Under the pieces are notes generated by a model that did not search any database, had not been told where the DNA came from, and saw only the letters and a list, made by a program, of their open reading frames with translations. DNA of 16,144 nucleotides, taken from NCBI GenBank assembly GCA_030630015.1, contig DAOVNV010000019.1:1-16144 (forward strand), read 5' to 3'. This document shows positions 8,182-15,257 of this stretch, one piece after another (the first letter of the stretch is position 1; every line of letters begins with the position of its first letter). The translations under genes were made by a program, and so were the position numbers. The DNA is from Desulfuromonadales bacterium (GTDB lineage Bacteria > Desulfobacterota > Desulfuromonadia > Desulfuromonadales > BM103).

Positions 8182-8391
8182 TCAGGCCACGGCGGCAGTG
8201 AAACCGTAATGTCGTCTTTCCGGCCCGGCGTAGTCAAGGTTTCTTGAGCGCCTGACCGGGTCACGCCCAAGCACGATCCATCCCTCGGAACGTTTGAAAC
8301 TGGTAATGGCTTCTTCGCCAATCAGCCTATCGAGAAAACCCGGCTTGACAATGTCGAAGTTGCCATCGCTGTACATAACGCGGATCATCAT
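8182..8391 (-). CDS. Small conserved-looking protein, 69 aa, function unknown
   Basis: The protein starts MMIRVMYSDGNFD and ends with a G-P-E-R-R motif followed by a short hydrophobic tail. It has no signal peptide or membrane segment. The compact N-terminal MYSDG-x(4)-VKP-x(2)-LD sequence resembles short proteins that I recall, without being able to check, from Desulfuromonadales genomes. The start is well supported, with AGGAG 8 bases upstream of ATG 8391. The gene lies 39 bases downstream of the prolyl isomerase and is probably cotranscribed with it. Its stop codon (8182-8184) touches the stop of the convergent helicase gene. Function cannot be assigned. Confidence 0.7.
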   Translation of the reverse strand: MMIRVMYSDGNFDIVKPGFLDRLIGEEAITSFKRSEGWIVLGRDPVRRSRNLDYAGPERRHYGFTAAVA

Positions 8392-8430
8392 GGTTTTAGC
8401 TCCTCTCCATTTTCCAACGCTGCATCGAGA

Positions 8431-8874
8431 TCAATTCAATGTTGGACGGTCGAGTTCTAACAGTTCAAGCTGAAACGTCAGGGTCTGGCCTGCCAACGGG
8501 TGGTTTGCGTCCAGCAGAATACTCTCCGGGCCGCGTTCGAGAATTACCATACGAATACGCGTGCCGTCGGCAGATTCAATTTCCAACTGGTTACCAACTT
8601 CTAAATCAAGGTTGTCTGGAAGCGCCTTGAGGGAAACCTTCTCCACCAAGCGGGGCAGGCGGATGCCGTAGGCTTCTTCCGGGGGGATGGTGACAGTTTT
8701 CTGCTCGCCAACCTCCATGCCGGTAATTGCCCGCTCGAGGCCAGGGATGACCTTGTTATCACCGAGGACGAAACGGGTTTCTTCCTCCTCTTCGGCGACA
8801 TCAAAAAGACTCCCGTCTTCCAGGGTGCCCCGGTATGTGATTGTAACGGTATCGCCTTCCTGGGCTATGGGCAT
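8431..8874 (-). CDS. SlyD-like FKBP-type peptidyl-prolyl isomerase
   Basis: The protein has 147 residues. It opens with the FKBP half-domain (TYRGTLEDGSLFD, a run of Glu, then KVIPGLERAITGMEVGE) and PPEEAYG. Residues of about 75-120 form an inserted, chaperone-like IF domain. The chain then closes with LDANHPLAGQTL-x-F-x-LELLEL, typical of SlyD. There is no signal peptide and no His/Cys-rich metal tail, so it is a cytoplasmic short SlyD type. It should catalyse proline cis-trans isomerisation and bind unfolded chains. GGAGG lies 8 bases before ATG 8874. A good promoter lies at 8961-8989, and the 69-aa gene follows in the same transcript. Confidence 0.9.
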   Translation of the reverse strand: MPIAQEGDTVTITYRGTLEDGSLFDVAEEEEETRFVLGDNKVIPGLERAITGMEVGEQKTVTIPPEEAYGIRLPRLVEKVSLKALPDNLDLEVGNQLEIESADGTRIRMVILERGPESILLDANHPLAGQTLTFQLELLELDRPTLN

Positions 8875-8960
8875 TCAGCGTCCCTCCATCTCCTGCAGGG
8901 ATTCAGCCGAACGAGAGCAGGCCCTTCCAAGGAGCCCGCTGCATCAGTTCTTATCTAAAA

Positions 8961-8989
8961 TTGTTACCTCTCCTAACCAGGATTGTCAA
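8961..8989 (-). promoter_or_regulatory. Sigma70-type promoter of the FKBP gene
   Basis: On the minus strand TTGACA (8989-8984) and TAACAA (8966-8961) are separated by 17 bases. The predicted leader is about 80 nt. It contains a small imperfect hairpin around 8920-8940, to which I can assign no function. Confidence 0.65.
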
Positions 8990-9037
8990 GTGTGGAACGG
9001 GATTGAATCTATTTTGGATCCACGTATCCGCGCTTTG

Positions 9038-9052
9038 TGCAAAGATTTTGCA
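9038..9052. repeat. Perfect inverted repeat TGCAAA-GAT-TTTGCA
   Basis: Six-base arms are separated by three bases, 16 bases upstream of the proposed -35 of the prc promoter. It may be an operator. The regulator is unknown. The rest of the 309-base intergenic stretch 8875-9183 holds two divergent promoters and no gene that I can see. Confidence 0.4.
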
Positions 9053-9067
9053 AGCAACCGCTTGGCA

Positions 9068-9097
9068 TTGCGGCATAGAGTAACTTTAAGGTATTAT
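9068..9097 (+). promoter_or_regulatory. Putative promoter of the tail-specific protease gene
   Basis: TTGCGG (9068-9073) and TATTAT (9092-9097) are spaced by 18 bases. The match is moderate. The leader would be about 80 nt. Confidence 0.4.
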
Positions 9098-9183
9098 AAC
9101 AACTCATCAGCCAACCTCTACAGAAAGCATCTCGGCCGCCTTGCAGCAGGTGCGTCAGGAGGTGTAAACCGATAGGAACAGAA

Positions 9184-11340
9184 ATGACTTTTTGCCTGAA
9201 TACCGTGAACAAAGCGGGGCTGACCATCATCCTGGTCTTTTCGTTGTTTTTTGGTGGGCCTCCATCCCTGCTTGCCGACGTTGAATTTGATCAGAATCGG
9301 ACGCGACTGCTCAGTTACGTTCTAAAAAAACAGGTCGAATATCATTTCAGCGGCAAAGAAATCAACGATGATCTATCCGAGGCAGCTTTCCATTTATACC
9401 TCAGGCAGTTGGATTCACAGAAACGTTTGCTGCTCAAAAACGAAGTGGATCTGCTTCGGGCTTATCGGAATTTTATCGATGACGAATTTCGTTCGGGTCG
9501 CATCAATCTGGCCCCGTTGGGAGCGGAGGAACTCCGGACGGCAATCCCACGAGCCGAAAAGATCGTGCGCAGGATCATGAAAGATCCGTTTGATTTCAAT
9601 TTTAAAGAGGATTACGAGACGGATCCTGAGAAACTGGATTTCTGTCGAACCGAGCAGGAACTTGGTGAACGCTGGAGAACCGCTCTCAAGTTCCAGACCT
9701 TGAGCCGCTACCTGAGCTTGATGGAGGACGAAGGTTTTGCAACGCCGGCGGAAATCCCCGCAGAGGCTGCGGTTGAGCTTGAAGCCCAGGCCCGCGAGAA
9801 GATACTCAAACGCCATGAGGATTATTTTTCCAGGCTGCTCAAGGAGACCCTGCAAGACCACTACGATCGATACCTGAATGCGATTACCAGAGCTTTCGAT
9901 CCGCACACCACCTATATGCCCCCCAAGTCGAAAGAAGATTTCGATATCAGCATGCGCGGTTCGCTTGAAGGAATTGGTGCGACCCTTCGTGAAGAAGATG
10001 GTTTTGTCAAGGTCGTCAAGATCATTCCAGGCAGTGCGGCTGATCGTCAGGGGCAACTGCACGCGGATGACAACATCCTTGCTGTCGCCCAGGGAGCGGA
10101 AGAACCCGTTGATATCACAGATATGCGTCTAAGAGATGCCGTAACTCTGATTCGCGGCAAAAAAGGCACCGAGGTTCGGTTGACCGTCAAACGACCCGGT
10201 CACAAATCCTTCGTGATCCCGATCATCCGGGATATCGTCGTTATTGAGGAGTCTTTCGTCAAGTTCGTCGAGATCGAAGACCCGTTGAGCAAACAACGCT
10301 ACGGTTATATCAAGATCCCAAGCTTTTATCGTGATTTTGAAATGACCCGAAACGGCGGCGGCGGGCGCAATTCCACCGATGACACCCGCAAGGCGCTCCA
10401 GGAGTTCCGCAACCGCAATATTGCCGGATTAGTGCTGGACCTGCGCAATAATGGCGGAGGTGCTTTGACCGATGCTATCGGAGTTGCCGGGCTGTTTATT
10501 GAAGACGGCCCCATTGTCCAGGTGCGTTCCGCAGAAGGCAAAACCAAAGTGCTTGTGGATGATGATGCAAAGGTTGAATACCTTGGCCCAGTGGTCGTTC
10601 TGGTCAACCAGTTCAGTGCCTCAGCATCAGAGATTGTCGCAGGGGCTCTCCAGGACTATGGCCGAGCTATTATAGTCGGCAGCGAGCATACTCACGGTAA
10701 AGGCACGGTACAGGTTGTGCTCAGTCTGGACCGTGCGCTGACCATGAGGAACATGCAGCAGTACCTGCCGCTTGGCGCCCTCAAACTAACGACCCAGAAG
10801 TTTTATCGCGTTAGCGGTGCATCCACGCAATCCAGGGGGGTTGTCCCTGACATAGTGCTTCCTGATCGAAGACAATCGAGCGAGTTTGGCGAAAAGCACC
10901 TGGATTACAGCCTGCCCTGGGACACGATTGAACCGGTCAGGCACAAAAGCTGGTCTCTGGCGAATCTCGACCTGTCGGATCTGGCAGTTCACAGCCAGAA
11001 CCGCGTTGCTCAAAATGAAGAGTTTGTGGAAATCCAGAGAATTTCCGATGCTGTGGCCAAGCGCCTGGAAACGACCCGCCAGTCATTACATGCGGAAACG
11101 GTGTACCATGAGTGGGAAGCCCTGAAGAACGAGGACTCACCGCACGGTGGGATGATGGGTAGTGACGAAGAGGATGCTGATAAGGATGATCCTGCCGACA
11201 AGGATGCGACACCACAGGAACAGTTGATACGCCAGGTACTCAAAGACCCTTACACCCTTGAGGCGATAGCTGTTCTCGGCGATCTGCAGAATCTTGAGAG
11301 CCCCCTGGCTGCCAATACAAAGGTCAAAATCGGCAAGTAA
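9184..11340 (+). CDS. prc: Tail-specific protease Prc (C-terminal processing peptidase, S41A)
   Basis: The protein has 718 residues. The N-terminus carries a signal sequence with hydrophobic core GLTIILVFSLFF before SLLAD, so it acts in the periplasm. An N-terminal helical domain (about 30-225) is followed by a PDZ domain (about 255-338, SLEGIGATL) and the S41 protease core. The catalytic pair is Ser480 in FSASASE and Lys506 in HGKGTVQ. There is one residue more between them than in E. coli Prc as I recall it. The C-terminal helical region contains a very acidic insert (about 653-679, EEDADKDD). Prc degrades or trims periplasmic proteins from their C-termini. The ATG at 9184 has only AGGA close by, while a full AGGAGGTG lies at 9157-9164, too far for this ATG but 7 bases from an in-frame ATA at 9172. 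The gene is monocistronic, and bioD converges on it 21 bases downstream. Confidence 0.92.
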   Translation: MTFCLNTVNKAGLTIILVFSLFFGGPPSLLADVEFDQNRTRLLSYVLKKQVEYHFSGKEINDDLSEAAFHLYLRQLDSQKRLLLKNEVDLLRAYRNFIDDEFRSGRINLAPLGAEELRTAIPRAEKIVRRIMKDPFDFNFKEDYETDPEKLDFCRTEQELGERWRTALKFQTLSRYLSLMEDEGFATPAEIPAEAAVELEAQAREKILKRHEDYFSRLLKETLQDHYDRYLNAITRAFDPHTTYMPPKSKEDFDISMRGSLEGIGATLREEDGFVKVVKIIPGSAADRQGQLHADDNILAVAQGAEEPVDITDMRLRDAVTLIRGKKGTEVRLTVKRPGHKSFVIPIIRDIVVIEESFVKFVEIEDPLSKQRYGYIKIPSFYRDFEMTRNGGGGRNSTDDTRKALQEFRNRNIAGLVLDLRNNGGGALTDAIGVAGLFIEDGPIVQVRSAEGKTKVLVDDDAKVEYLGPVVVLVNQFSASASEIVAGALQDYGRAIIVGSEHTHGKGTVQVVLSLDRALTMRNMQQYLPLGALKLTTQKFYRVSGASTQSRGVVPDIVLPDRRQSSEFGEKHLDYSLPWDTIEPVRHKSWSLANLDLSDLAVHSQNRVAQNEEFVEIQRISDAVAKRLETTRQSLHAETVYHEWEALKNEDSPHGGMMGSDEEDADKDDPADKDATPQEQLIRQVLKDPYTLEAIAVLGDLQNLESPLAANTKVKIGK

Positions 11341-11361
11341 GGTTTGCTTGCGAACAGTGTA

Positions 11362-12111
11362 TCATTTAAGTCGGCCATCCAGTGTGCCGAGTCCAAGAGA
11401 CTGCAACAGCCATCCCAGGGTTTGTAGTTGTCCGATCTCTTGCGACATTTTTTCGATGCGTTCACGCTCGTTTCCCTCGACTTCAGGAAGAACGCCGAGT
11501 AGATCGGCCGATGCAATCATTGCCAGCAGATGGGGTGCCTCTTCTGCAGCAAGGTCTGGTTCAGCCGCCATGCCATTCAAAATAATCCCCGCAACCGGAA
11601 TGTCCATGGCCTGGGCTGCAAAAACTGTCAGCAATGTGTGATTCAGAGTCCCCAGGCTGGTCTTTGAAACGATAAGCAGGGGCAACCCAAGCTGTCGGAC
11701 AAAATCAGCCATCAGATAGCCACCTCGAACCGGCACCATCAGGCCGCCCGCTCCCTCGATAATGACAAAGTCTTTCCCATCTGCCAGTTCTTGTAGGGAA
11801 AGTTCCAACGAAACCGGGTCGATATGTGTTTTTTCTATCGATGCCGCCTGGGTCGGTGCCACCGGGGCTTTGAATCGATAGGGAGCGATCAGGTGCTCAG
11901 AATCCATGGAGTTGGCTGCCCAAGACAAAAGCCGGGCATCTTCACCCGGTTGTTCAGGGTTGGCAACACCGGTTTCAATCGGTTTCATGACACCGACTTT
12001 AAGGCCGCGAGACGACAGGTGCCGGGCAAGGGCTGATGCCACAAGGGTTTTGCCGACACCGGTGTCGGTACCGGTCACGAACACTGCAGGGCAGGGCAGT
12101 TCAACACTCAT
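11362..12111 (-). CDS. bioD: Dethiobiotin synthetase
   Basis: The protein has 249 residues. BioD closes the ureido ring by ATP-dependent carboxylation of 7,8-diaminononanoate to dethiobiotin in the cytoplasm. Visible features are the Walker A loop GTDTGVGKT (14-22), KPIETG (43-48, substrate and catalytic Lys), an acidic residue at Asp58 and EGAGGLMVP (Glu119 onward). The start overlaps the end of bioB by 11 bases, and no strong ribosome binding site is present, so translation is probably coupled. The bioB-then-bioD order puts the last enzyme of the pathway first in the operon. The end is 21 bases from the convergent prc gene, and I see no clear terminator between them. Confidence 0.95.
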   Translation of the reverse strand: MSVELPCPAVFVTGTDTGVGKTLVASALARHLSSRGLKVGVMKPIETGVANPEQPGEDARLLSWAANSMDSEHLIAPYRFKAPVAPTQAASIEKTHIDPVSLELSLQELADGKDFVIIEGAGGLMVPVRGGYLMADFVRQLGLPLLIVSKTSLGTLNHTLLTVFAAQAMDIPVAGIILNGMAAEPDLAAEEAPHLLAMIASADLLGVLPEVEGNERERIEKMSQEIGQLQTLGWLLQSLGLGTLDGRLK

Positions 12112-13084
12112 TGATTTCTACTTCCAGATCGTCAAATAATTGCAGGTCAACACTCAGGTCCCGTCCAGAGGTCGTCAAGTAGTTGCCGACCATGCTGCCG
12201 CTCGCTCCGGCCATGAACATCCACGACTGAAGTTCACGTAAATTTGCTTCCCTGCCGCCGCATATGCTGATGCGCTTGTCCGGCAGGAAAAACCTGAACA
12301 GCGTGATAATCCGCAGGCAGTCGAGGGGAGTCAATTCATTTCTGTCGGCAAGGGGAGTCCCTTCGATCGGGTTGAGGAAATTCAGAGGGATCGAATCAAC
12401 ATCAAGCTCACGAAGCGTCCTGGCAAATTCAATTCTCTGTTCGAGGGTTTCGCCCAGACCCAGGATTCCACCACAGCAAACCTGCATGCCGCTTTTTTGG
12501 GCTAGACGTACCGATTCCACATCCTCCTCATAATCATGGGTACTGCAGATTTCAGGAAAGAAGGAACGTGCCGTTTCCAAATTATGGTGATAAGTGACGC
12601 ACCCGGCGGCGGCCAGAGCATTGGCCATTTGCTCATTCAGAATTCCTAGAGATGCCGAAGGTTCTATCCTGGTTTCGGATCGAATAGCCCGGATCGCCTC
12701 AAGGATTGTATTAAACTCCTCCCCCGGTGATGGTCCGGTTCCACTGGTAACAATTCCGAAACATGTCGAGCCGCTCTGTTGGGCATTGCGAGCACCTGCA
12801 ACAATCTCGTCACGCGATTTGAGGGGGTAGGTCGGGATCTGTGTTTCGAAATGTGAGGATTGTGCACAAAAAGCGCAGTTTTCGGCACATCTTCCTGATT
12901 TAGCATTAATAATCGAGCAGAGAAAAACCTGGTTGCCAAAATATTTTTCTTTCAGACTTTGCGCCCCCGCCATAAAACTTGTCAAATCAGAGCCGTTTGC
13001 ACTAAGGATATCCAGCCCCTGTTGATCTGTTAAGGGGATTCCTGACAACACCTGTTCAACGAATTGTCTCGCTATATCGTTCAC
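12101..13084 (-). CDS. bioB: Biotin synthase (radical SAM)
   Basis: The protein has 327 residues from GTG 13084. BioB inserts sulfur into dethiobiotin. The radical-SAM cluster motif C-x3-C-x2-C is at 66, 70 and 73 (GRCAENCAFC). Further family motifs are FGIVTSGTGPS, YHHNLET, GGILGLGET and ISICGGRE. The last contains the Arg-bearing region that ligates the 2Fe-2S cluster, whose cysteine ligands are also apparent. I chose GTG at 13084-13082 because AGGAG (13095-13091) lies exactly 6 bases upstream. A longer reading to TTG 13114 has no ribosome binding site. bioD overlaps downstream. Biotin feedback through BirA is strongly suggested by the operator upstream. Confidence 0.95.
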   Translation of the reverse strand: MNDIARQFVEQVLSGIPLTDQQGLDILSANGSDLTSFMAGAQSLKEKYFGNQVFLCSIINAKSGRCAENCAFCAQSSHFETQIPTYPLKSRDEIVAGARNAQQSGSTCFGIVTSGTGPSPGEEFNTILEAIRAIRSETRIEPSASLGILNEQMANALAAAGCVTYHHNLETARSFFPEICSTHDYEEDVESVRLAQKSGMQVCCGGILGLGETLEQRIEFARTLRELDVDSIPLNFLNPIEGTPLADRNELTPLDCLRIITLFRFFLPDKRISICGGREANLRELQSWMFMAGASGSMVGNYLTTSGRDLSVDLQLFDDLEVEINEC

Positions 13085-13153
13085 ATCCAGCTCCTGGGCA
13101 TTTTTTCTGATCAATTAAATGATGGTTTGTAATCCATTATTCTTCAGCGCACG

Positions 13154-13182
13154 ATTATCAGGAAGCCGGCATCGGTTGTCAA
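13154..13182 (-). promoter_or_regulatory. Sigma70 promoter of bioB-bioD
   Basis: On the minus strand TTGACA (13182-13177) and GATAAT (13159-13154) are separated by exactly 17 bases. Transcription should start near 13147, giving a leader of about 60 nt. The -35 lies inside the BirA operator. Confidence 0.75.
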
Positions 13183-13207
13183 CCCTGTCTTTTATTATGG
13201 TTTACAA
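13176..13207. promoter_or_regulatory. BirA operator (biotin repressor site)
   Basis: TTGTCAACC (13176-13184), 14 bases, GGTTTACAA (13199-13207). This fits the known BirA consensus of TTGTNAACC and its complement separated by about 14-16 bases. The left arm overlaps the bioB -35 box, so bound BirA-biotinyl-AMP would exclude RNA polymerase. The operator lies 38 bases upstream of the -35 of the divergent XRE gene, too far for simple occlusion there. Confidence 0.85.
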
Positions 13208-13216
13208 TGCTATATC

Positions 13217-13237
13217 ATTTCTGTAAGAAATATTACA
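13217..13237. repeat. Overlapping inverted repeats upstream of the XRE-cupin genes
   Basis: Two overlapping dyads are visible: ATTTCT-GTA-AGAAAT (13217-13231) and TGTAA-N6-TTACA (13222-13237). They end 7 bases before the -35 of the XRE promoter. This position suits an autoregulatory operator of the XRE protein, which is a guess. Confidence 0.45.
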
Positions 13238-13244
13238 CATTTCG

Positions 13245-13273
13245 TTGACAGTCGCTGGCGAAAGTGCTAAAAC
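13245..13273 (+). promoter_or_regulatory. Promoter of the XRE-cupin pair
   Basis: TTGACA (13245-13250), 17 bases, TAAAAC (13268-13273). The -35 is perfect. The position rules out GTG 13264 as the start of the gene, because that codon lies before the transcription start. Confidence 0.65.
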
Positions 13274-13311
13274 ATCATTTCATTTATGTTTTTAATAAGG
13301 GTGTGCTCATT

Positions 13312-13875
13312 ATGGTTAAAATACTGATTGGTAAAAAGCTCAAGTTAACGCGTTTGAAAAATGATATGACTATTCAGGATTTAGCTGAGGATTCTGGTGT
13401 TTCCTCGAATATGATTTCGAGAATAGAACGTGGTCTTACTACACCGTCGGTGGAAATTCTGATGAAACTTGCGAACACCTTCGGGATGAGTCTCAGTTAC
13501 TTTGTTGAGGAAGCTGAAAAGGGGTCGACAACCATCTTCACCCGAAAAGACCAAGGTGAATCGATCTTTTTTTTCGAGGACAAGCACCAGATCATCAGTC
13601 TGACCCAGGGACTGCGGGATCCCAATTTTACTGTATTCCAGGACATCCTTGAGGAAGACTGCTGTAGCGGTGACGGCGGCATGGTACACACGGGCGAAGA
13701 ATTTGCACTGGTTCTCGAAGGGCACATGGAATTCTCAGTTGACGGTCACATCTATGAGTTAATGGCTGGAGATTCGCTTGTTTTTAAGGCCTCTTTGCCA
13801 CACCGTTGGCGCAACCTGCACCCAGGACAGACCAAGGTACTCTGGGTCGTTTCCCCGGCGCCAAACCTCAGTTGA
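13312..13875 (+). CDS. XRE-family regulator with C-terminal cupin domain (copy 1)
   Basis: The protein has 187 residues from ATG 13312, with AAGGG upstream. An earlier GTG at 13264 is rejected because it precedes the promoter's start site and because copy 2 aligns only from 13312. Residues 8-60 form a helix-turn-helix (MTIQDLAE-x-SGVSSNMISRIERG-x-TTPS). Residues of about 105-185 form a cupin with GDSLVFKASLPHRWRN. The first cupin motif is degenerate: only His126 is left where copy 2 has H-M-H-H (125-128). A second potential ligand, His164, is kept. Two adjacent cysteines (117-118) stand where copy 2 has none. Such proteins usually sense a small molecule in the cupin and control nearby genes. 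The ligand here is unknown, and it may no longer bind metal. It is divergent from bioB and 39 bases upstream of copy 2. Confidence 0.88.
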   Translation: MVKILIGKKLKLTRLKNDMTIQDLAEDSGVSSNMISRIERGLTTPSVEILMKLANTFGMSLSYFVEEAEKGSTTIFTRKDQGESIFFFEDKHQIISLTQGLRDPNFTVFQDILEEDCCSGDGGMVHTGEEFALVLEGHMEFSVDGHIYELMAGDSLVFKASLPHRWRNLHPGQTKVLWVVSPAPNLS

Positions 13876-13914
13876 GCAAACGCAATCAATCTCCCGTTTG
13901 AAGGGTTCTGTATA

Positions 13915-14481
13915 ATGAAACTGAAAAAAATCGTTGGCAAAAAACTCAAGGCGATCCGCTTGAAGAGCGATATGACGATTCAGGAGCTTGCCGAGAAGTC
14001 AAAAGTCTCCTCAAATATGATTTCACGCATTGAGCGCGGTCTGACAATCCCGTCGGTGCATATTCTCATGAAGGTGGCCGGGGTTTTCAACAAAAGCATA
14101 AATTATTTTGTAGAAGAAGTCACCACCACCAACGAGGTCGTATTCTCATCTCCGGGGCAACGCGACAAAACCGTTTACGATGATGAAAGCAACATGCACA
14201 CGGAATGCTTCACATCGGGCTTGCGCGATCCCCAGTTCATGTCATTTTTGTGCACGGTCCCGCAGGGTGGAACCAGTGGTCAGCAACACATGCATCATCC
14301 CGGAGACGAATTAATCTACATGATAGAAGGTCAGTTGAGAGTGACCATTATCGGTGACACCTATATTCTCAACCCTGGAGACAGCCTGTCTTTCAAATCT
14401 CATTTGCCGCATCGTTGGGACAATATTGGGATTGAAGAGGCAAAAATTATCTGGACACTTTCTCCCTTTACAGTGATCTGA
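13915..14481 (+). CDS. XRE-family regulator with C-terminal cupin domain (copy 2)
   Basis: The protein has 188 residues. The N-terminus (GKKLKAIRLKSDMTIQELAE, then VSSNMISRIERGLTIPSV) is nearly identical in pattern to copy 1, so the pair arose by tandem duplication. The cupin keeps a canonical metal-binding motif: His125, His127 and Glu132 (HMHHPGDE), with His166 in LPHRWDN. The ribosome binding site AAGGG is about 9 bases before ATG 13915. It probably shares the copy 1 promoter, since the 39-base gap holds no good promoter of its own. It is likely a ligand-responsive repressor or activator with unknown targets. The recognition helices of the two copies match, so they may bind the same operator and could form heterodimers. 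Confidence 0.88.
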   Translation: MKLKKIVGKKLKAIRLKSDMTIQELAEKSKVSSNMISRIERGLTIPSVHILMKVAGVFNKSINYFVEEVTTTNEVVFSSPGQRDKTVYDDESNMHTECFTSGLRDPQFMSFLCTVPQGGTSGQQHMHHPGDELIYMIEGQLRVTIIGDTYILNPGDSLSFKSHLPHRWDNIGIEEAKIIWTLSPFTVI

Positions 14482-14534
14482 GAACTTCCGGCCCGGTTCC
14501 CATTCCTCCATTCCGCTGAGATGTTGCCGTAAAC

Positions 14535-14565
14535 TTGACAGCTGGCGATGATTCTGTAGTATTAT
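14535..14565 (+). promoter_or_regulatory. Putative promoter of the IHF/HU gene
   Basis: TTGACA (14535-14540) is followed by TAGTAT at 14557-14562 (16-base spacing) or TATTAT at 14560-14565 (19 bases). The -35 is perfect. The leader to ATG 14668 would be about 95 nt. Confidence 0.5.
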
Positions 14566-14667
14566 CAATAAGCTGAACAGTTATTTTCGACGACCGGTGT
14601 TTTCTTCCCGTGTTTTCCGGCCTTTTTATGAGTGCCGTTCATTGGGTCGAAACCAGAGGAGGCTTTC

Positions 14668-14946
14668 ATGAACAAGTCGGAACTGGTAGAAGCTTTGGCA
14701 GTCAGCAACGGACTGACCTATAAAAAAGCCGAAGAGATCGTCAATATCATCTTCGATTCGATGTCGGAGACACTGGCCTCGAGCGGACGTATTGAAATCA
14801 GGGGATTCGGTAGTTTTGTTGTCAAAGACTACAAAGCTTATATGGGCCGTAATCCGAAGACCGGTGAAGTTATTCAGGTCAAACCCAAAAAACTGCCGTT
14901 TTTCAAAGTTGGCAAAGAACTGCGTGAGCGCGTCAATGACGGTTAG
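14668..14946 (+). CDS. ihfB: Integration host factor beta-like DNA-bending protein
   Basis: The protein has 92 residues. This is the HU/IHF fold: MNKSELVEALA, then IEIRGFGSF (43-50), GRNPKTGE with intercalating Pro63, and P-F-F-K-VGKELRERV. The RGFGSF and GRNPKTGE strings match IHF-beta more closely than HU. IHF bends DNA by about 160 degrees and serves replication, recombination and transcription. The start at 14668 has AGAGGAGG 5 bases upstream, so the longer in-frame reading from 14632 is not used. The alpha subunit is not in the window. The protein could alternatively act as a homodimer. Confidence 0.9.
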   Translation: MNKSELVEALAVSNGLTYKKAEEIVNIIFDSMSETLASSGRIEIRGFGSFVVKDYKAYMGRNPKTGEVIQVKPKKLPFFKVGKELRERVNDG

Positions 14947-15028
14947 TCACCGGTCTGTGTACTTCGGGTTTCTTCCAGCCATTCTTTAGCTGGTCATGCC
15001 ACGCCCAATTCCCAGAGTAATTACGTAT

Positions 15029-15082
15029 AGAAAGCTCGGAGTCAACGTCCTGTTTCCCGAGCTTTCTGTTGTTTTCTGCGGG
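15029..15082 (+). terminator. Probable terminator after the IHF gene
   Basis: An 11-bp perfect stem AGAAAGCTCGG (15029-15039) with CCGAGCTTTCT (15057-15067) has a 17-nt loop and is followed by GTTGTTTTCTG. The T-tract is interrupted, so efficiency is uncertain. The rest of the 311-base gap 14947-15257 is T-rich (15108-15200) and holds no gene. It includes a short imperfect triple repeat of TGTATTC at 15179-15199. Confidence 0.6.
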
Positions 15083-15257
15083 GGATTTGTTTCACAGTTG
15101 TTGCGTCCGGGACGGCTTTTTTTAAATACCTGCGTTGTTTCCATATTTTTTCTTCAGATTTTGTTTTCTTCTGTCTCCTGTATTCTGTATTCTATATTCC
15201 AGACTCGTTGCTGATGAAGCACTTGACTATTTTCTTTATTCACAAAGGCACGTGACG

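Noticed and set aside
13082..13114. bioB start at TTG 13114
   Set aside because: It has no ribosome binding site, whereas GTG 13084 has AGGAG at 6-base spacing.
13264..13311. XRE copy 1 starting at GTG 13264
   Set aside because: That codon lies before the predicted transcription start, and the paralog aligns only from 13312.
14975..14993. CCAGC...GCTGG hairpin after the IHF gene
   Set aside because: A five-base stem with no T-tract is not distinguishable from chance.
15100..15127. Second terminator CGTC-CGG-GACG followed by a T-run
   Set aside because: The stem is only four base pairs, too weak to call.
15179..15199. Triple TGTATTC repeat
   Set aside because: It is short and imperfect within a T-rich stretch, and chance or slippage explains it.
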